The notes under the pieces were generated by a model. That model had not been told where the DNA came from, ran no database searches, and worked only from the letters and a program-made list of their open reading frames with translations. Below, piece by piece: positions 45,945 to 55,135 of a stretch of DNA of 64,000 nt. Source of the DNA: Torulaspora globosa. Taxonomy: Eukaryota; Ascomycota; Saccharomycetes; Saccharomycetales; Saccharomycetaceae. The translations under genes were made by a program, and so were the position numbers. The stretch spans positions 62,001 to 126,000 of the forward strand of contig NC_050727.1 of the NCBI RefSeq assembly GCF_014133895.1, given 5' to 3'. Within the stretch, counting starts at the first letter, position 1; the number at the start of each line of letters is the position of its first letter.

Positions 45945-48900
45945 TCATACGTCTGTGATACAACTCATGATTTTTTCCATAGTCTTACTTTTCTCCCAAA
46001 GAAAGCGATCTGGCCATACAATTCGCACGATTTCTGAGTAGAGTTGTTCGAGTTGCCTTACCGTAAAACCATTGGTTTTCTTCACTAAGATTGTCACTAT
46101 CTTCGTCAGCTTCTCCTCGTCAATAAGCAGCTCCCGTTGCTGTTCATCATCGCTTTCTTCTTCACTTTCTTGAACGCCCTGCTGCTCATCGTGACGATCT
46201 TCTGGCTTTTCATCCCCCATGTCTTCGCTATCTTTTCCTTTCGTCGGGGAATTATTCGAATGAGTAAACTTTTGATCTTCGAGTTGAGGATTGTTTTGAA
46301 TATCTTCATCTATAACACCCTTTTCTTCCGTGTCTTGATCCGAGACAGAGAAGCGTTCGGGCGTTTCTTCGTCTTCTGCTCCAGCTGATGTTGAGTCTTC
46401 AGCTAACTCTTTGATTTTATCCTCTTTGTCCTGATCTTGGTCCTCATATTGGTCCTCATCTTGGTCCTCATCTTGGTCCTGATTTTGGTCCTCATATTGA
46501 TGATATGACGAAGCATCAGCAGCAGGCGCTACCGCTTGCAGCTGAGCCTGTAATTGATTTCCTGATGCAACGCCAACCTGCGTAGTTTTTTCGGGTTGTC
46601 CATCTTCTTTTGCAACTTCGCTTTCCTGCATCTTACGCTTTTCTCTTTCAATCTTCGCCTCTTCATCACGTAAGTATAGTTCCTGTCTTTCAAGATCCCT
46701 CTGTCGAGTGGCCTTGCATTCCTGAATAAAATCGGAGGTCGACATCTCTTCAACCCCCATTTGGGCATTCGCGAACATCTCAGAAGCTTTAATGATCCGC
46801 TCCCTGTCACCAGTGGTAGCAGCATCGCGGTAAATCAGCTCAATATCTTTTAGATATTGTTTAGGTTCCGAATAATAGCCGTTCCATAAGCGCTCCTCGA
46901 CCAGGTCAAGATCCATATTGTAAAACTTCCGTCCGGTCGCAACTTCCAAGATCATGTTATCGTCTTTCACATACGCGGGTTGCCAATTAGGGTCCGTTGG
47001 TGGCTCAAAGAGATGTATCAACATCGAATCTTCAATAGGAGGCTTTCTAAACCTTTTATACCTGCTCTTGAACAAGTCCATCAGCCCTGAAAGTTTGATT
47101 TTAAGGAGATTTTTCAATCTCATATCTTGATGTTGGAAAGACTTTAATTTCTTCCTCAAGATCTCATCGGAGCCGAGTTTTCTTTCACTATCAATCGGAC
47201 CTCCTGACGCATCATAATCTTTTGCCAGAGGCAGTTTGGGAAGAGGCTTTCTTCTTTTTCTTGTGGTTATGAAAAAAGTAGGTTTCATTTTGAGAAGTTC
47301 AGGAAGGGAATTAAAGTAGTTAGTCCTTTGGGATGCAGATGGCTTTCGGATATGGATCACATTATTTCCAAACTCGAGAAATTTTATTGGGCTATCTGCG
47401 GTTGTAGCTTTTGATGATTCGGAAACGGCAAGCAAGAGAATGCGTTCTTCACCCTGCAAGGATCTGAGTAAACTAGAGAGCGTAAGAATAACAGATTCAG
47501 GAATCGCCATGCTCCAAATCTCGAGATTTGGTATGTAAATAACAGATGGCTGCCTTTTCCGTGCCTCCAAAAAGCTCTGTACAATAGCCGATTCTATTGT
47601 TCGCCCGCTATCTGAAACGAGTGACGCAAGATCAAGTTTCTGAACATTATAGCGCTCAAAGAAATTCAGTATAGCGGCACCGATATACTGCTGACCATTC
47701 CCGGGAGGACCGGTCAATAGCAGCTTGGGATTGCAGACACGAGAGTTAGAAATCTGCTCGATAATTGCATGAACCATAAACTTTGACGAATCAGTTCCGC
47801 TTCGGTCATTAAGTTGATTACTGTCCTCATAGTCAATGTAATGTTGAATCAGTGATGTACTGCTTGTAATGGGGTTCTCTTCTTCAGGAAGAATAGTGGT
47901 TACCATGCTTTTGATTTCTTCGAACTGCTCTAGCAAAAGAGGTTTCACAGTATCAGGCAAAGGCTGGGATGTATTTCCCGTAGATCTGGCTGAGGAGGGA
48001 ACTATTTTTTTTAGAGCTAGCATAAAGTCACCGGTACTAACCTTCACCTCATTTGGATCGACAAGCAACTTTTCATCACTCCGGTAAATTTGAGGGTACT
48101 TTCTTTGAATGCTCAAGAGGGCTGCTTCGGTACACAGAGCTCTTAGATCGGCACCGCCATACCCTTTTGTCAATAATGCCAGCTGTTCGATGAAGTCCTT
48201 CGACAAAGGTATTTTCCACTTTTTAGTGTGAATTCGCAGAATTTGGGCACGGGCTTTTAGATCTGGTAACGGAAAGTAAAATTCTCTATCGAATCTCCCT
48301 GGCCTCCGCAACGCTGGATCCACAGCATCTGGCCTATTCGTCGCTCCAATGACGATCACTTGCCCTCTATTATCCATTCCATCCATCAAAGCTAGCAAAG
48401 TGGACACAATGCTTGCATGAATTTGTTCCTGCTTGGAGCTTCTCACTGGAGCTAAGCCATCTATTTCATCGAAAAAGATTATCGCTGGTTGTTGCTTCTT
48501 AGCCTCCTCGAAGAGAAGTCGAAGCTGTCTTTCCGCTTCTCCCACCCATTTGGACAGAATATCTGCACCTTTGCGCATGAAAAACGTTATCTTGCGGCCT
48601 TCCGACGAGCAACTGGCGGCTAAAGCACGGGCCATTAATGTCTTACCAGTACCGGGCGGACCATGAAAAAGAACACCTCTTGGAGGGGTGATGCTAAAGT
48701 TTTGATACAATTCAGGGTAAAGAAGCGGAAGCGCAACCATTTCCTTTAGTTGATCGATAAAATTGTCGAGACCACCAATATCGCTAAATTTGATATCCAT
48801 ATCGACACCGAGAGGATCAAGATCGGCGATTTCCATCTTCTTCTTTTTTTTCTTCGAAGTCTTTGGTTTCGCAGAAGCTCCGATGGGTAGAATTTCATCC

Positions 48901-49904
48901 TCAGAAGAATCTGAGTCGAGCAACAGTTTGTTGTTTTCAGCCGATGGGTGTTGATTGTAGAAGTTTGTGTTTTTGCCAAAGATTGCAGTAACGTCATTCC
49001 CTCCGAAGGGACCACCTGTCGGAAACAGTCTACGAGTTGGGCCCGTATTCTGGCCCGCATTCCAGCCGCGTCCGCGACGAGGAGAAGCGTTACTGAACGA
49101 CGAAGCGGCCTGTCTACTGAAAGCTTCACCAACATTCGCCTCTGACAAAGGAGGCGGCAGTGCATAGTTGACAGGTTTCGTACGCTCTCGTAGCGAGCGC
49201 TTCTCGCGTATCGGACTATCCTCCTGCAGTTCTCTGATTTCTTCTTCCAGCGAGAGCGCTTCTTCGTCATTCTCACTGTGTCTGCGGCGGTCTTCCTCAT
49301 CGTTGAAATGCAGAGAGTGCCGGGTTCTACTTCTCAATCGTCTTGACACCCTTGGTGGCGGCGTAGCCGACCTTTGACGCCGCCGAGCACTACGCCTTCT
49401 CCGCCTCGAGAACTGTTCGAAGCCGTCCTCCTCGTCCTCGTCCTCCCCTTCGTCAGGATCTGGTACCACAAAGCTCCTATCGGCCATTCGTCGCCGCCGC
49501 TTGCTATCATTCCTTGCATAGTACTGGTCCTCTGCGCCGCCAGAGTCATCGTCGTCATCCTCTACATCCTCGTCCTCGTCCTCGTCCTCGTGGAAGCTCT
49601 CATCTTCCTCCTCGGCGTCGTGAGGTCTCCGCCGGCTCGCTCTACCGGACCGCTGTATCTCCTGATCTGGCGACTCGTCCTCTACCTCGTAGCCAGCTGC
49701 CGCATCTTCGCCCGGCACGTCCTCGCCGGCTCCGCCCTCACTCTCCAGATAGTCAAGTCCCGATTCGACCTCCGCGTAGTTGATTTTCCGCAGTGATCTG
49801 CTTGTCGTGTGTATTATCCCGTTACCGTCTTTGATTTCGCCCAAATCATCCCCATTCGACCTGCCAGCAGAAGCATCGCGGTGTCCTCTTAGATGGCGAG
49901 ACAT
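45945..49904 (-). CDS. YTA7: Bromodomain AAA+ ATPase Yta7 (ATAD2 type)
   Basis: A chromatin ATPase that evicts or unfolds histone H3 and acts at boundaries and histone genes. It has 1319 residues from the ATG at 49904, whose MSRHLRGHR aligns with the S. cerevisiae MARNLRNRR start. An earlier ATG at 49961 would add 19 residues. The N-terminal 320 residues are acidic with runs of Asp/Glu and Arg/Ser patches. AAA1 has Walker A GPPGTGKT with K421 and Walker B FFDEIDG with D479 and E480. The second AAA is degenerate (LTGPPGNGQQYIG). The bromodomain is at about 920-1030. A 12-base tandem repeat encodes a Gln/Asp/Glu tract near the C-terminus. Confidence 0.96.
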   Translation of the reverse strand: MSRHLRGHRDASAGRSNGDDLGEIKDGNGIIHTTSRSLRKINYAEVESGLDYLESEGGAGEDVPGEDAAAGYEVEDESPDQEIQRSGRASRRRPHDAEEEDESFHEDEDEDEDVEDDDDDSGGAEDQYYARNDSKRRRRMADRSFVVPDPDEGEDEDEEDGFEQFSRRRRRSARRRQRSATPPPRVSRRLRSRTRHSLHFNDEEDRRRHSENDEEALSLEEEIRELQEDSPIREKRSLRERTKPVNYALPPPLSEANVGEAFSRQAASSFSNASPRRGRGWNAGQNTGPTRRLFPTGGPFGGNDVTAIFGKNTNFYNQHPSAENNKLLLDSDSSEDEILPIGASAKPKTSKKKKKKMEIADLDPLGVDMDIKFSDIGGLDNFIDQLKEMVALPLLYPELYQNFSITPPRGVLFHGPPGTGKTLMARALAASCSSEGRKITFFMRKGADILSKWVGEAERQLRLLFEEAKKQQPAIIFFDEIDGLAPVRSSKQEQIHASIVSTLLALMDGMDNRGQVIVIGATNRPDAVDPALRRPGRFDREFYFPLPDLKARAQILRIHTKKWKIPLSKDFIEQLALLTKGYGGADLRALCTEAALLSIQRKYPQIYRSDEKLLVDPNEVKVSTGDFMLALKKIVPSSARSTGNTSQPLPDTVKPLLLEQFEEIKSMVTTILPEEENPITSSTSLIQHYIDYEDSNQLNDRSGTDSSKFMVHAIIEQISNSRVCNPKLLLTGPPGNGQQYIGAAILNFFERYNVQKLDLASLVSDSGRTIESAIVQSFLEARKRQPSVIYIPNLEIWSMAIPESVILTLSSLLRSLQGEERILLLAVSESSKATTADSPIKFLEFGNNVIHIRKPSASQRTNYFNSLPELLKMKPTFFITTRKRRKPLPKLPLAKDYDASGGPIDSERKLGSDEILRKKLKSFQHQDMRLKNLLKIKLSGLMDLFKSRYKRFRKPPIEDSMLIHLFEPPTDPNWQPAYVKDDNMILEVATGRKFYNMDLDLVEERLWNGYYSEPKQYLKDIELIYRDAATTGDRERIIKASEMFANAQMGVEEMSTSDFIQECKATRQRDLERQELYLRDEEAKIEREKRKMQESEVAKEDGQPEKTTQVGVASGNQLQAQLQAVAPAADASSYHQYEDQNQDQDEDQDEDQYEDQDQDKEDKIKELAEDSTSAGAEDEETPERFSVSDQDTEEKGVIDEDIQNNPQLEDQKFTHSNNSPTKGKDSEDMGDEKPEDRHDEQQGVQESEEESDDEQQRELLIDEEKLTKIVTILVKKTNGFTVRQLEQLYSEIVRIVWPDRFLWEKSKTMEKIMSCITDV
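46431..46502 (-). repeat. 12-base coding minisatellite in YTA7
   Basis: Six tandem 12-base units related to CTCATCTTGGTC (plus strand), starting at 46431, 46443, 46455, 46467, 46479 and 46491. Two units are identical and the others differ at one or two bases. The unit length is a multiple of three, so copy number can change without breaking the frame. It encodes a tract of Gln, Asp, Glu and occasional Tyr. Confidence 0.85.
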
Positions 49905-50373
49905 CCCACCGTTAAAACCCCGCTTCTGGTTCACTCTACACCAATCCACTGCCCTCTCCATGGTCCTGCTTCAACTAAGGGCCTTGATGGCTACAACGTC
50001 TAAATTTCAGATCACTACCGACGACCATGACCCAAATCATCAAAAAAGTCACCCAGCCAAAAACGCCCTCTGGCGCGCCAAAAGCCGCTGAACTCACAGG
50101 ATAAGCTCCGTCATACCGTCGTACCCACCTCCCAAACGTCTCTTGGCCCTCCAGCAACAGACATCGCGTCTTTCCGGCCGCAGAAATGGCTCTACTTTGC
50201 GTTCTGTCCCGAAGCGGGTCTCGGACTGACACAAAAGAGCCCAGAAAGGGTTCTCAAAAACAGCTTTCTCGCCCTGAGCGACGAAGTTGCTTGATGCGGT
50301 GAGCGAATGCAGAGCGCCGTACCCTGTGACCGGCCTCGAGCGTAGTTAATATTGATACATATGAGATGCGGTG
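49905..50373. other. Intergenic region: YTA7 promoter and GOT1 3' flank
   Basis: 469 bases between two tandem minus-strand genes, or 412 if YTA7 starts at 49961. No RNA gene, long ATG-started ORF or clear factor site was seen. S. cerevisiae has only dubious ORFs here. Confidence 0.45.
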
Positions 50374-50848
50374 CTACACGGGAAGCACCCGGATGCCCGC
50401 CAGTCTATCTACAATCGGTGCCACTGCCGGGTGCGACAGCACCGGACCCACGAGCGGCAGGGACCTGAGGAACTGGACGATTACGCCGAAAAAGTCGCCG
50501 AACAGCCCGACGATGCCGAGCGACTCGACCAGGAACCCGACAAAGGTCCACTTCATCAGAATCAGCACCACCCCGAACACGAGGAAGACGGAGCCGCGTC
50601 TCTTGGTGGGCCTGGTGAAGAAAACATACGTCTTTTGCGGGCCGATGATCAGCAGAACGCCCGCGAGAAACAGGATGTTGCCCAGCGCCAGCAGCGCACG
50701 GTCGAAGAAGGTGAACACGCCAAAGGTAAAGAACAGGAACCCGCCGAACGTGAAGGCGACGCCAAACTCTGCAGGGAAGCGGTTAGTAAACTGGGGTTGT
50801 GCTGCGGGGGTCTTGCCGGCACATACTTTGCGACTCAGATAGCCACAT
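50374..50848 (-). CDS. GOT1: ER-Golgi transport protein Got1 (spliced gene)
   Basis: A small four-span membrane protein that recycles between ER and Golgi and supports COPII vesicle transport. The gene is split: exon 1 is 50827-50848 (ATG TGG CTA TCT GAG TCG CAA A) and exon 2 is 50374-50768. The joined product begins [17 protein letters not shown] and has 138 residues, exactly the S. cerevisiae length (MWLTEAQKFGVAF there). Reading through the intron gives a longer frame that only begins at GTG and lacks the conserved N-terminus, so the spliced model is preferred. Four hydrophobic segments cover residues 10-30, 34-52, 65-85 and 88-110. Codons are GC-rich. It is divergent from HUA1. Confidence 0.95.
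50769..50826 (-). other. GOT1: Spliceosomal intron of GOT1 (58 bases)
   Basis: On the minus strand: 5' splice site GTATGT at 50826-50821, branch point TACTAAC at 50788-50782, and 3' splice site CAG ending at 50769, 13 bases after the branch adenosine. Splicing restores the AAG lysine codon and the conserved Got1 N-terminus. All three signals match the yeast consensus, and S. cerevisiae GOT1 also has an intron near its 5' end. It is very short for a yeast intron. Confidence 0.95.
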
Positions 50849-51287
50849 CGTCGTTCTGGTTTCTTCAATCGCTTCGCCGACTGCTCTCCTGGTGTGTTGA
50901 AGACCAGTTTTGATGTGCATTTGACGGTGCCGTACGGAGTGATGCACTTTCCATCAGCCACTTCCAGCTAGTTTGCGGGCAACAGCGCCGCCGCAAGGCG
51001 TCCTGGAACGCTGGCTGGTGTGGCAGGCGGCCAGCAGCGCCGGAGCTGCGCTGACGGCTCGCTGCCGAAGGTTCAAGCGTCGAGTTGCGGTTTCGTGCGA
51101 CGTGATAGGCATTTCGAGGCAGTGATCTGCTTCTGGGGTCGCAGTCGTCGTTCCGACCTGCTGCTGCTGAGCCCTCCTGGCGCCCTCGGAGGCTTGCCGT
51201 GTTGCCCCGGTAAGCAGCCAATCTGGCGCGTCTGCCAGTAAGCGTGTCACTCTGCACGGAAACAAAGCTATAAATCGAACAGGGCTG
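50849..51287. other. Divergent promoter region GOT1 / HUA1
   Basis: 439 GC-rich bases. TATAAAT at 51269-51275 lies only 13-19 bases before the first HUA1 ATG. A short minus-strand ATG frame (from 50954, about 30 codons) lies before GOT1. No other feature seen. Confidence 0.45.
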
Positions 51288-51881
51288 ATGGCACCAGAGG
51301 CTCCCGTGGCGCTGGCGGGTGACGAAGACGCTATGCCCGAACTACCAAGCTACGAAGACGTGTTGAAGGAGGACGCCCAGCGGATGCAGGGCTCGCAGTC
51401 GGCGCCGCCCCCGAGACCGCCAAGACCCAGCCCAAGCTCGCGTCCGCAGCCCCCGCCGGGACCCCAGTACCGGCCGCGACCCCAGTCGTCGGCACCCGCA
51501 CGCCCCGGCTTGCCGTGGCGGTATCCGTCGGGGTTCTACTGCCACAAGTGCAACAACACGGGCTACAAGATCAAGAACGGCCGCTCGTGCAAGTCGTGCT
51601 GGCGGCGCTTCGCGCCGCCCAACAGCGCAGCAGCAACGCCCTCGCTCACCTACGGCAGCAACATGTGGATGAGCCCATTCGCCGCAAGACCCATGTACAT
51701 GGGCGCGCCCTCGCCCGCCGCGCCCGTGAGCCCCGGCGGACGCCCGCTCGTCGTGCAACCGGGCGACCCCAGGCTCGGCGGCGTCGTGTGCGGCGAATGC
51801 AGAGGCACCGGCCGCATCAGCTTCCTGCTCGACGAAGATATATGCCCTCTATGCCGAGGCATTGGCAGGATCATCGCTTGA
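51288..51881 (+). CDS. HUA1: Hua1, cytoplasmic zinc-finger-like protein
   Basis: A cytosolic protein implicated in actin patch assembly, which interacts with the ubiquitin ligase Rsp5. It has 197 residues (S. cerevisiae 198). LPSYEDV at 19-25 is the likely Rsp5-recognised motif. A proline-rich stretch follows at 40-76. Two DnaJ-like cysteine modules are present: C85/C88 with C101/C104, and C168/C171 with C186/C189 (CGECRGTG, CPLCRGIG). The C-terminal core VQPGDPRLGGVVCGEC is almost identical to S. cerevisiae. An alternative start is the ATG at 51333 (residue 16), which would suit the position of the TATA box better. GC content is unusually high for the window. Confidence 0.94.
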   Translation: MAPEAPVALAGDEDAMPELPSYEDVLKEDAQRMQGSQSAPPPRPPRPSPSSRPQPPPGPQYRPRPQSSAPARPGLPWRYPSGFYCHKCNNTGYKIKNGRSCKSCWRRFAPPNSAAATPSLTYGSNMWMSPFAARPMYMGAPSPAAPVSPGGRPLVVQPGDPRLGGVVCGECRGTGRISFLLDEDICPLCRGIGRIIA

Positions 51882-51888
51882 AGATTGG

Positions 51889-51896
51889 GTCACGTG
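51889..51896 (+). promoter_or_regulatory. Cbf1/CDEI-type site upstream of FOL2
   Basis: GTCACGTG, an exact RTCACRTG, lies 142 bases before the FOL2 ATG in the 156-base gap after HUA1. Confidence 0.5.
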
Positions 51897-52037
51897 CGAT
51901 GACGCACCGCTTTTTACCAATTTTTACGAGCAGAGCAGATATGAGTGTGAAGTTGAGCATCTCGACGCCAGTTGAAGTGGAATTGAGCGTCGAGGGTACC
52001 GGATTTTGATTGTTGAGTGAGGGCGGGTCGAGGCAGC

Positions 52038-52772
52038 ATGTATCATCATCCTCAAGTGGAGGCCTTGCAGGCAAGACAGGGAACGCCGTTGAATACGAGA
52101 CCAGTTTCGCCATACACTCTTAGGTTGCCCGTCGACGAGGATGGATTCTCGTGGCCCAGCGTTGGCACGAGAGCCAGGGCTAAGGAGAGTGAGGAGCAGG
52201 AGAAGGGGCGTGTGGAGCGGATTTCAGGGGCGATTAGGACGATTTTGGAAGAGTTGGGCGAAGACGTAACCCGGGAAGGCCTGCTTGACACGCCAGAGCG
52301 GTACGCTAAGGCAATGCTTTATTTCACAAAGGGCTACCAGACGAATATCATGGATGATGTGATCAAGAACGCGGTTTTCCAGGAGGACCACGACGAGATG
52401 GTCATCGTCCGCGACATCGAGATCTACTCTCTGTGTGAGCACCACTTGGTTCCGTTTTTCGGCAAGGTGCACATAGGCTATATTCCAAACAAGAATGTGC
52501 TGGGTCTTAGTAAGCTGGCACGGCTTGCGGAGATGTATGCGAGAAGATTGCAGGTGCAGGAACGATTGACGAAACAAATAGCGATGGCATTGAGTGAAAT
52601 TTTGAAACCACTCGGTGTCGCGGTGGTCATAGAGGCCACCCATATGTGCATGGTGTCTAGAGGCATTCAAAAGACAGGCTCTGCCACCGTGACGTCTTGT
52701 ATGTTGGGTTGCTTCAGGGCACATAGAACCAGAGAGGAGTTTTTGAGTCTGTTGGGTAAGAGAAGCCTGTGA
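52038..52772 (+). CDS. FOL2: GTP cyclohydrolase I
   Basis: Converts GTP to 7,8-dihydroneopterin triphosphate, the first step of the pteridine branch of folate synthesis, in the cytosol. The ATG at 52038 gives 244 residues (S. cerevisiae 243). The frame is open 21 bases further upstream without an ATG. The zinc ligands expected from the family are C133 and H136 ([10 protein letters not shown]) and C204 (HMCMVSRG). The N-terminal 60 residues are a variable fungal leader. From [16 protein letters not shown] onward it is almost identical to S. cerevisiae Fol2. It is tandem after HUA1 and convergent with TDA1. ABZ2, which supplies the other folate precursor, lies about 10 kb away. Confidence 0.98.
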   Translation: MYHHPQVEALQARQGTPLNTRPVSPYTLRLPVDEDGFSWPSVGTRARAKESEEQEKGRVERISGAIRTILEELGEDVTREGLLDTPERYAKAMLYFTKGYQTNIMDDVIKNAVFQEDHDEMVIVRDIEIYSLCEHHLVPFFGKVHIGYIPNKNVLGLSKLARLAEMYARRLQVQERLTKQIAMALSEILKPLGVAVVIEATHMCMVSRGIQKTGSATVTSCMLGCFRAHRTREEFLSLLGKRSL

Positions 52773-52938
52773 CTCGCTTTTGATGCATTATTCCACTAAC
52801 GTACAATATTCTTTCTCTATATACGCTGCTCCGCAGCTTGTCAATAATGGGTGATACCCGAAAGGCCAGAGCTTTTCACTTTTGAGTTTTATAATTTATA
52901 TCACTTATCCCTACGAAAACAACCAAATTTCATTAATC

Positions 52939-54591
52939 TTAAATAACAATTCCCATATCCTCATCATCATCTAAATCTTCGTTCTCTGGCGAACTGATAA
53001 AGTTAGACGCAGCAGGAGGTTGGCTAACAACGTAGATGCTGCTAGCTGAGCTTTGTCTCGAAAGAGATCTCGGAGTGCTAAAATTCGATCTTGATTCTGG
53101 CGTGGTACTGAAGCAACCGTTCATCAGAGAGTTAACTGGAGGCTTGGGTTCCAGAACAAAAGTAGAGTTTAATTTTGACTGTACGGTTGAAATTGAATGA
53201 TTGGCGCTATTGAGCGAGGTCATCGATAGAGTCTTTTTCAATGTGTCTCTAACTTGCTTCAAGCTCCTTTCGCGGGAGCTGATTCTAGCCTCCCTGTATG
53301 GTGGAGTTGTGGGTTTGCTGGCCTGAGCTGTGGGTGATGGCGAGGTATTATTAAAGTTCAATGAGAGGAAGGCTAACGTGCTAGATGAAGCGGACCTTGA
53401 AGGCTGCCTCAAAGAATGTAATGACGAGGTAGAACCGCTCTTTTTCATTACCTGCGGTAAAATGAATGAGCTATCATCCGACGCAGACGTAACAAAGAAA
53501 TCTTTCACAAAAGGATGATGTTTTAGACTCGTCGCTGTGGGTCTTTCTGCAGGGTTTTCTATGAAACAGCACTCTAAGAAACTCCAGAACTCCTTCATTT
53601 TAGGATCTGCTCGCATCTCTTCATCGACGTAATAGTCCACTTTTTTGATACACTCTAATGTCTCTTCATCAGTATCACAGTCGAACGGTGTGTAACCGAG
53701 AGCCATGAAATACGTCAAAACGCCAAGTGCCCAAATATCCACTGGGCAACCATATTTTTCCAGTTTCTGTATCTCCTGTAGTGACATAGATCCGACACCC
53801 TTGCAACGCACAATCTCCGGCGCAATATATGAGGTCGTGCCGACAAACTCTTTCAAATTGGTAGATGCATCTGGTGTGTCAATTTGAGTAGCCAGACCAA
53901 AATCTGCCAAAATCACATCATGAGCTTTCAAGTCGTACTTGAAATTACCGTGATGCTCCTCCGGTTCATTTTTGTTCACTCGCAACCTAAACAAGACGTT
54001 CTCTGCCTTTAGATCCCTATGAGCTACTCCATTGCTATGAAGAAAATCAAGGACACTCAAGAGACAGGCACAATAGGGCTTGACTTGCAGATTAAGATCT
54101 AATGAACTGTTTTCAATGATTCTCTCGTATAGATCTCCCTTATCACATAGCTGCGTGACCAAAGCAATGCTCTCGGATGTCTCGAAGTAATCGAACAGTT
54201 GCAGGACATGATGATGTCCCTCAAAGACGTCGAGAGTGCGGAAATTCTTCTTTTCCAGCTGCCTGATCTTGTCGCTGACTAGCCTCAAAAGCTTGACTTC
54301 CCGTTGAATCAACTGAAGCTTCCCTTTTATCATACTCTTATGTACCATCTTCAACGCATACATGTCCTTCGTATAAACGTTCATGCATTCCTTCACAACA
54401 CTGAAATGTCCATCTCCCAACATCGATCCCCGCGTTACGTATTTGCATTTTGCAGTACCTGCAGCTCTATCCAACACGGGCCAGGGAGCATACGACTCAA
54501 TACTAGGATCCTCAGAGCTGCTGAGAGCCGACTGAGGCGGCGTGAGGACGAGTTTCGCTGCCGGAACAGAAGGCAAATGAATAGTGGTCAT
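52939..54591 (-). CDS. TDA1: Protein kinase Tda1
   Basis: A nuclear Ser/Thr kinase reported in S. cerevisiae to phosphorylate hexokinase 2 on low glucose, with Snf1-linked regulation. It has 550 residues (S. cerevisiae 586). The kinase domain covers about 52-335: glycine loop LGDGHFSVV, ATP-binding K81 (YALKMVHK), catalytic loop HRDLKAENV with D193, and DFG at 230-232 (ADFGLATQ). The C-terminal 200 residues are serine- and threonine-rich with patches such as RSASSSTLAFLSLNFN, then a final acidic DLDDDEDMGIVI. Synteny (YMR291W after GOT1 YMR292W, with chromosome VII genes between) supports Tda1 over other CAMK-type kinases. Confidence 0.93.
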   Translation of the reverse strand: MTTIHLPSVPAAKLVLTPPQSALSSSEDPSIESYAPWPVLDRAAGTAKCKYVTRGSMLGDGHFSVVKECMNVYTKDMYALKMVHKSMIKGKLQLIQREVKLLRLVSDKIRQLEKKNFRTLDVFEGHHHVLQLFDYFETSESIALVTQLCDKGDLYERIIENSSLDLNLQVKPYCACLLSVLDFLHSNGVAHRDLKAENVLFRLRVNKNEPEEHHGNFKYDLKAHDVILADFGLATQIDTPDASTNLKEFVGTTSYIAPEIVRCKGVGSMSLQEIQKLEKYGCPVDIWALGVLTYFMALGYTPFDCDTDEETLECIKKVDYYVDEEMRADPKMKEFWSFLECCFIENPAERPTATSLKHHPFVKDFFVTSASDDSSFILPQVMKKSGSTSSLHSLRQPSRSASSSTLAFLSLNFNNTSPSPTAQASKPTTPPYREARISSRERSLKQVRDTLKKTLSMTSLNSANHSISTVQSKLNSTFVLEPKPPVNSLMNGCFSTTPESRSNFSTPRSLSRQSSASSIYVVSQPPAASNFISSPENEDLDDDEDMGIVI

Positions 54592-55135
54592 ACTAGTGTA
54601 TTCTTATCCTTATCCGACTAACAGCGACACCTCCAAAGGTTATGGAAAGTTGTGGAATGTACTTCCAGCTTAAGTATTAATCTAAACCCCGAGAAAGAAA
54701 AGGCTCAGTCGAATCGAGTGGGATGATCTCTTAAACGAATCATGGACAAAAACAAAGAATGCTGGGGCATCAGGAGTTCAGATAGACAACAACGAGATTT
54801 CCCTAGCCCGACATGTGCGCTTTTTTCGTCCGTGAGACTTGCTGTTGCTCTTTGCCTGGTTTCTTCGTCCTGCGCGACGGAGAAACATTTTCCGAACAGT
54901 GGTAATCAGAACCTAGGTTTTTCCGTCGATTTCTCCGTTTTTCTCCGCCAACTGTACGGAAATTTCTCAGGAATGACCCCACTTTTGAGCCCCCAGCGGA
55001 AAATTACTTGCCGTGGCGGCGGGGCGCGACGGCGACATTTGGTGAAAAGAGCACGTAATAAAACTTTAGTACTTCTTGAGCCGTAGAAGTGGTCGAAGAG
55101 ATTAATGCATGCATGGCGAATGTCGCGCTTTCTTA
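54592..55135. other. Intergenic region: TDA1 promoter and YGR266W 3' flank
   Basis: 544 bases. It contains a 114-codon ATG-started plus-strand ORF (54742-55086) with no recognised relative, and GC-rich patches such as CCGTGGCGGCGGGGCG near 55011. This is probably the TDA1 promoter. The ORF is treated as unproven. Confidence 0.45.

Noticed and set aside
50849..50961. Unspliced, longer GOT1 reading frame
   Set aside because: It starts at GTG, lacks the conserved MWL-type N-terminus and ignores perfect splice signals. The spliced model restores the exact family length.
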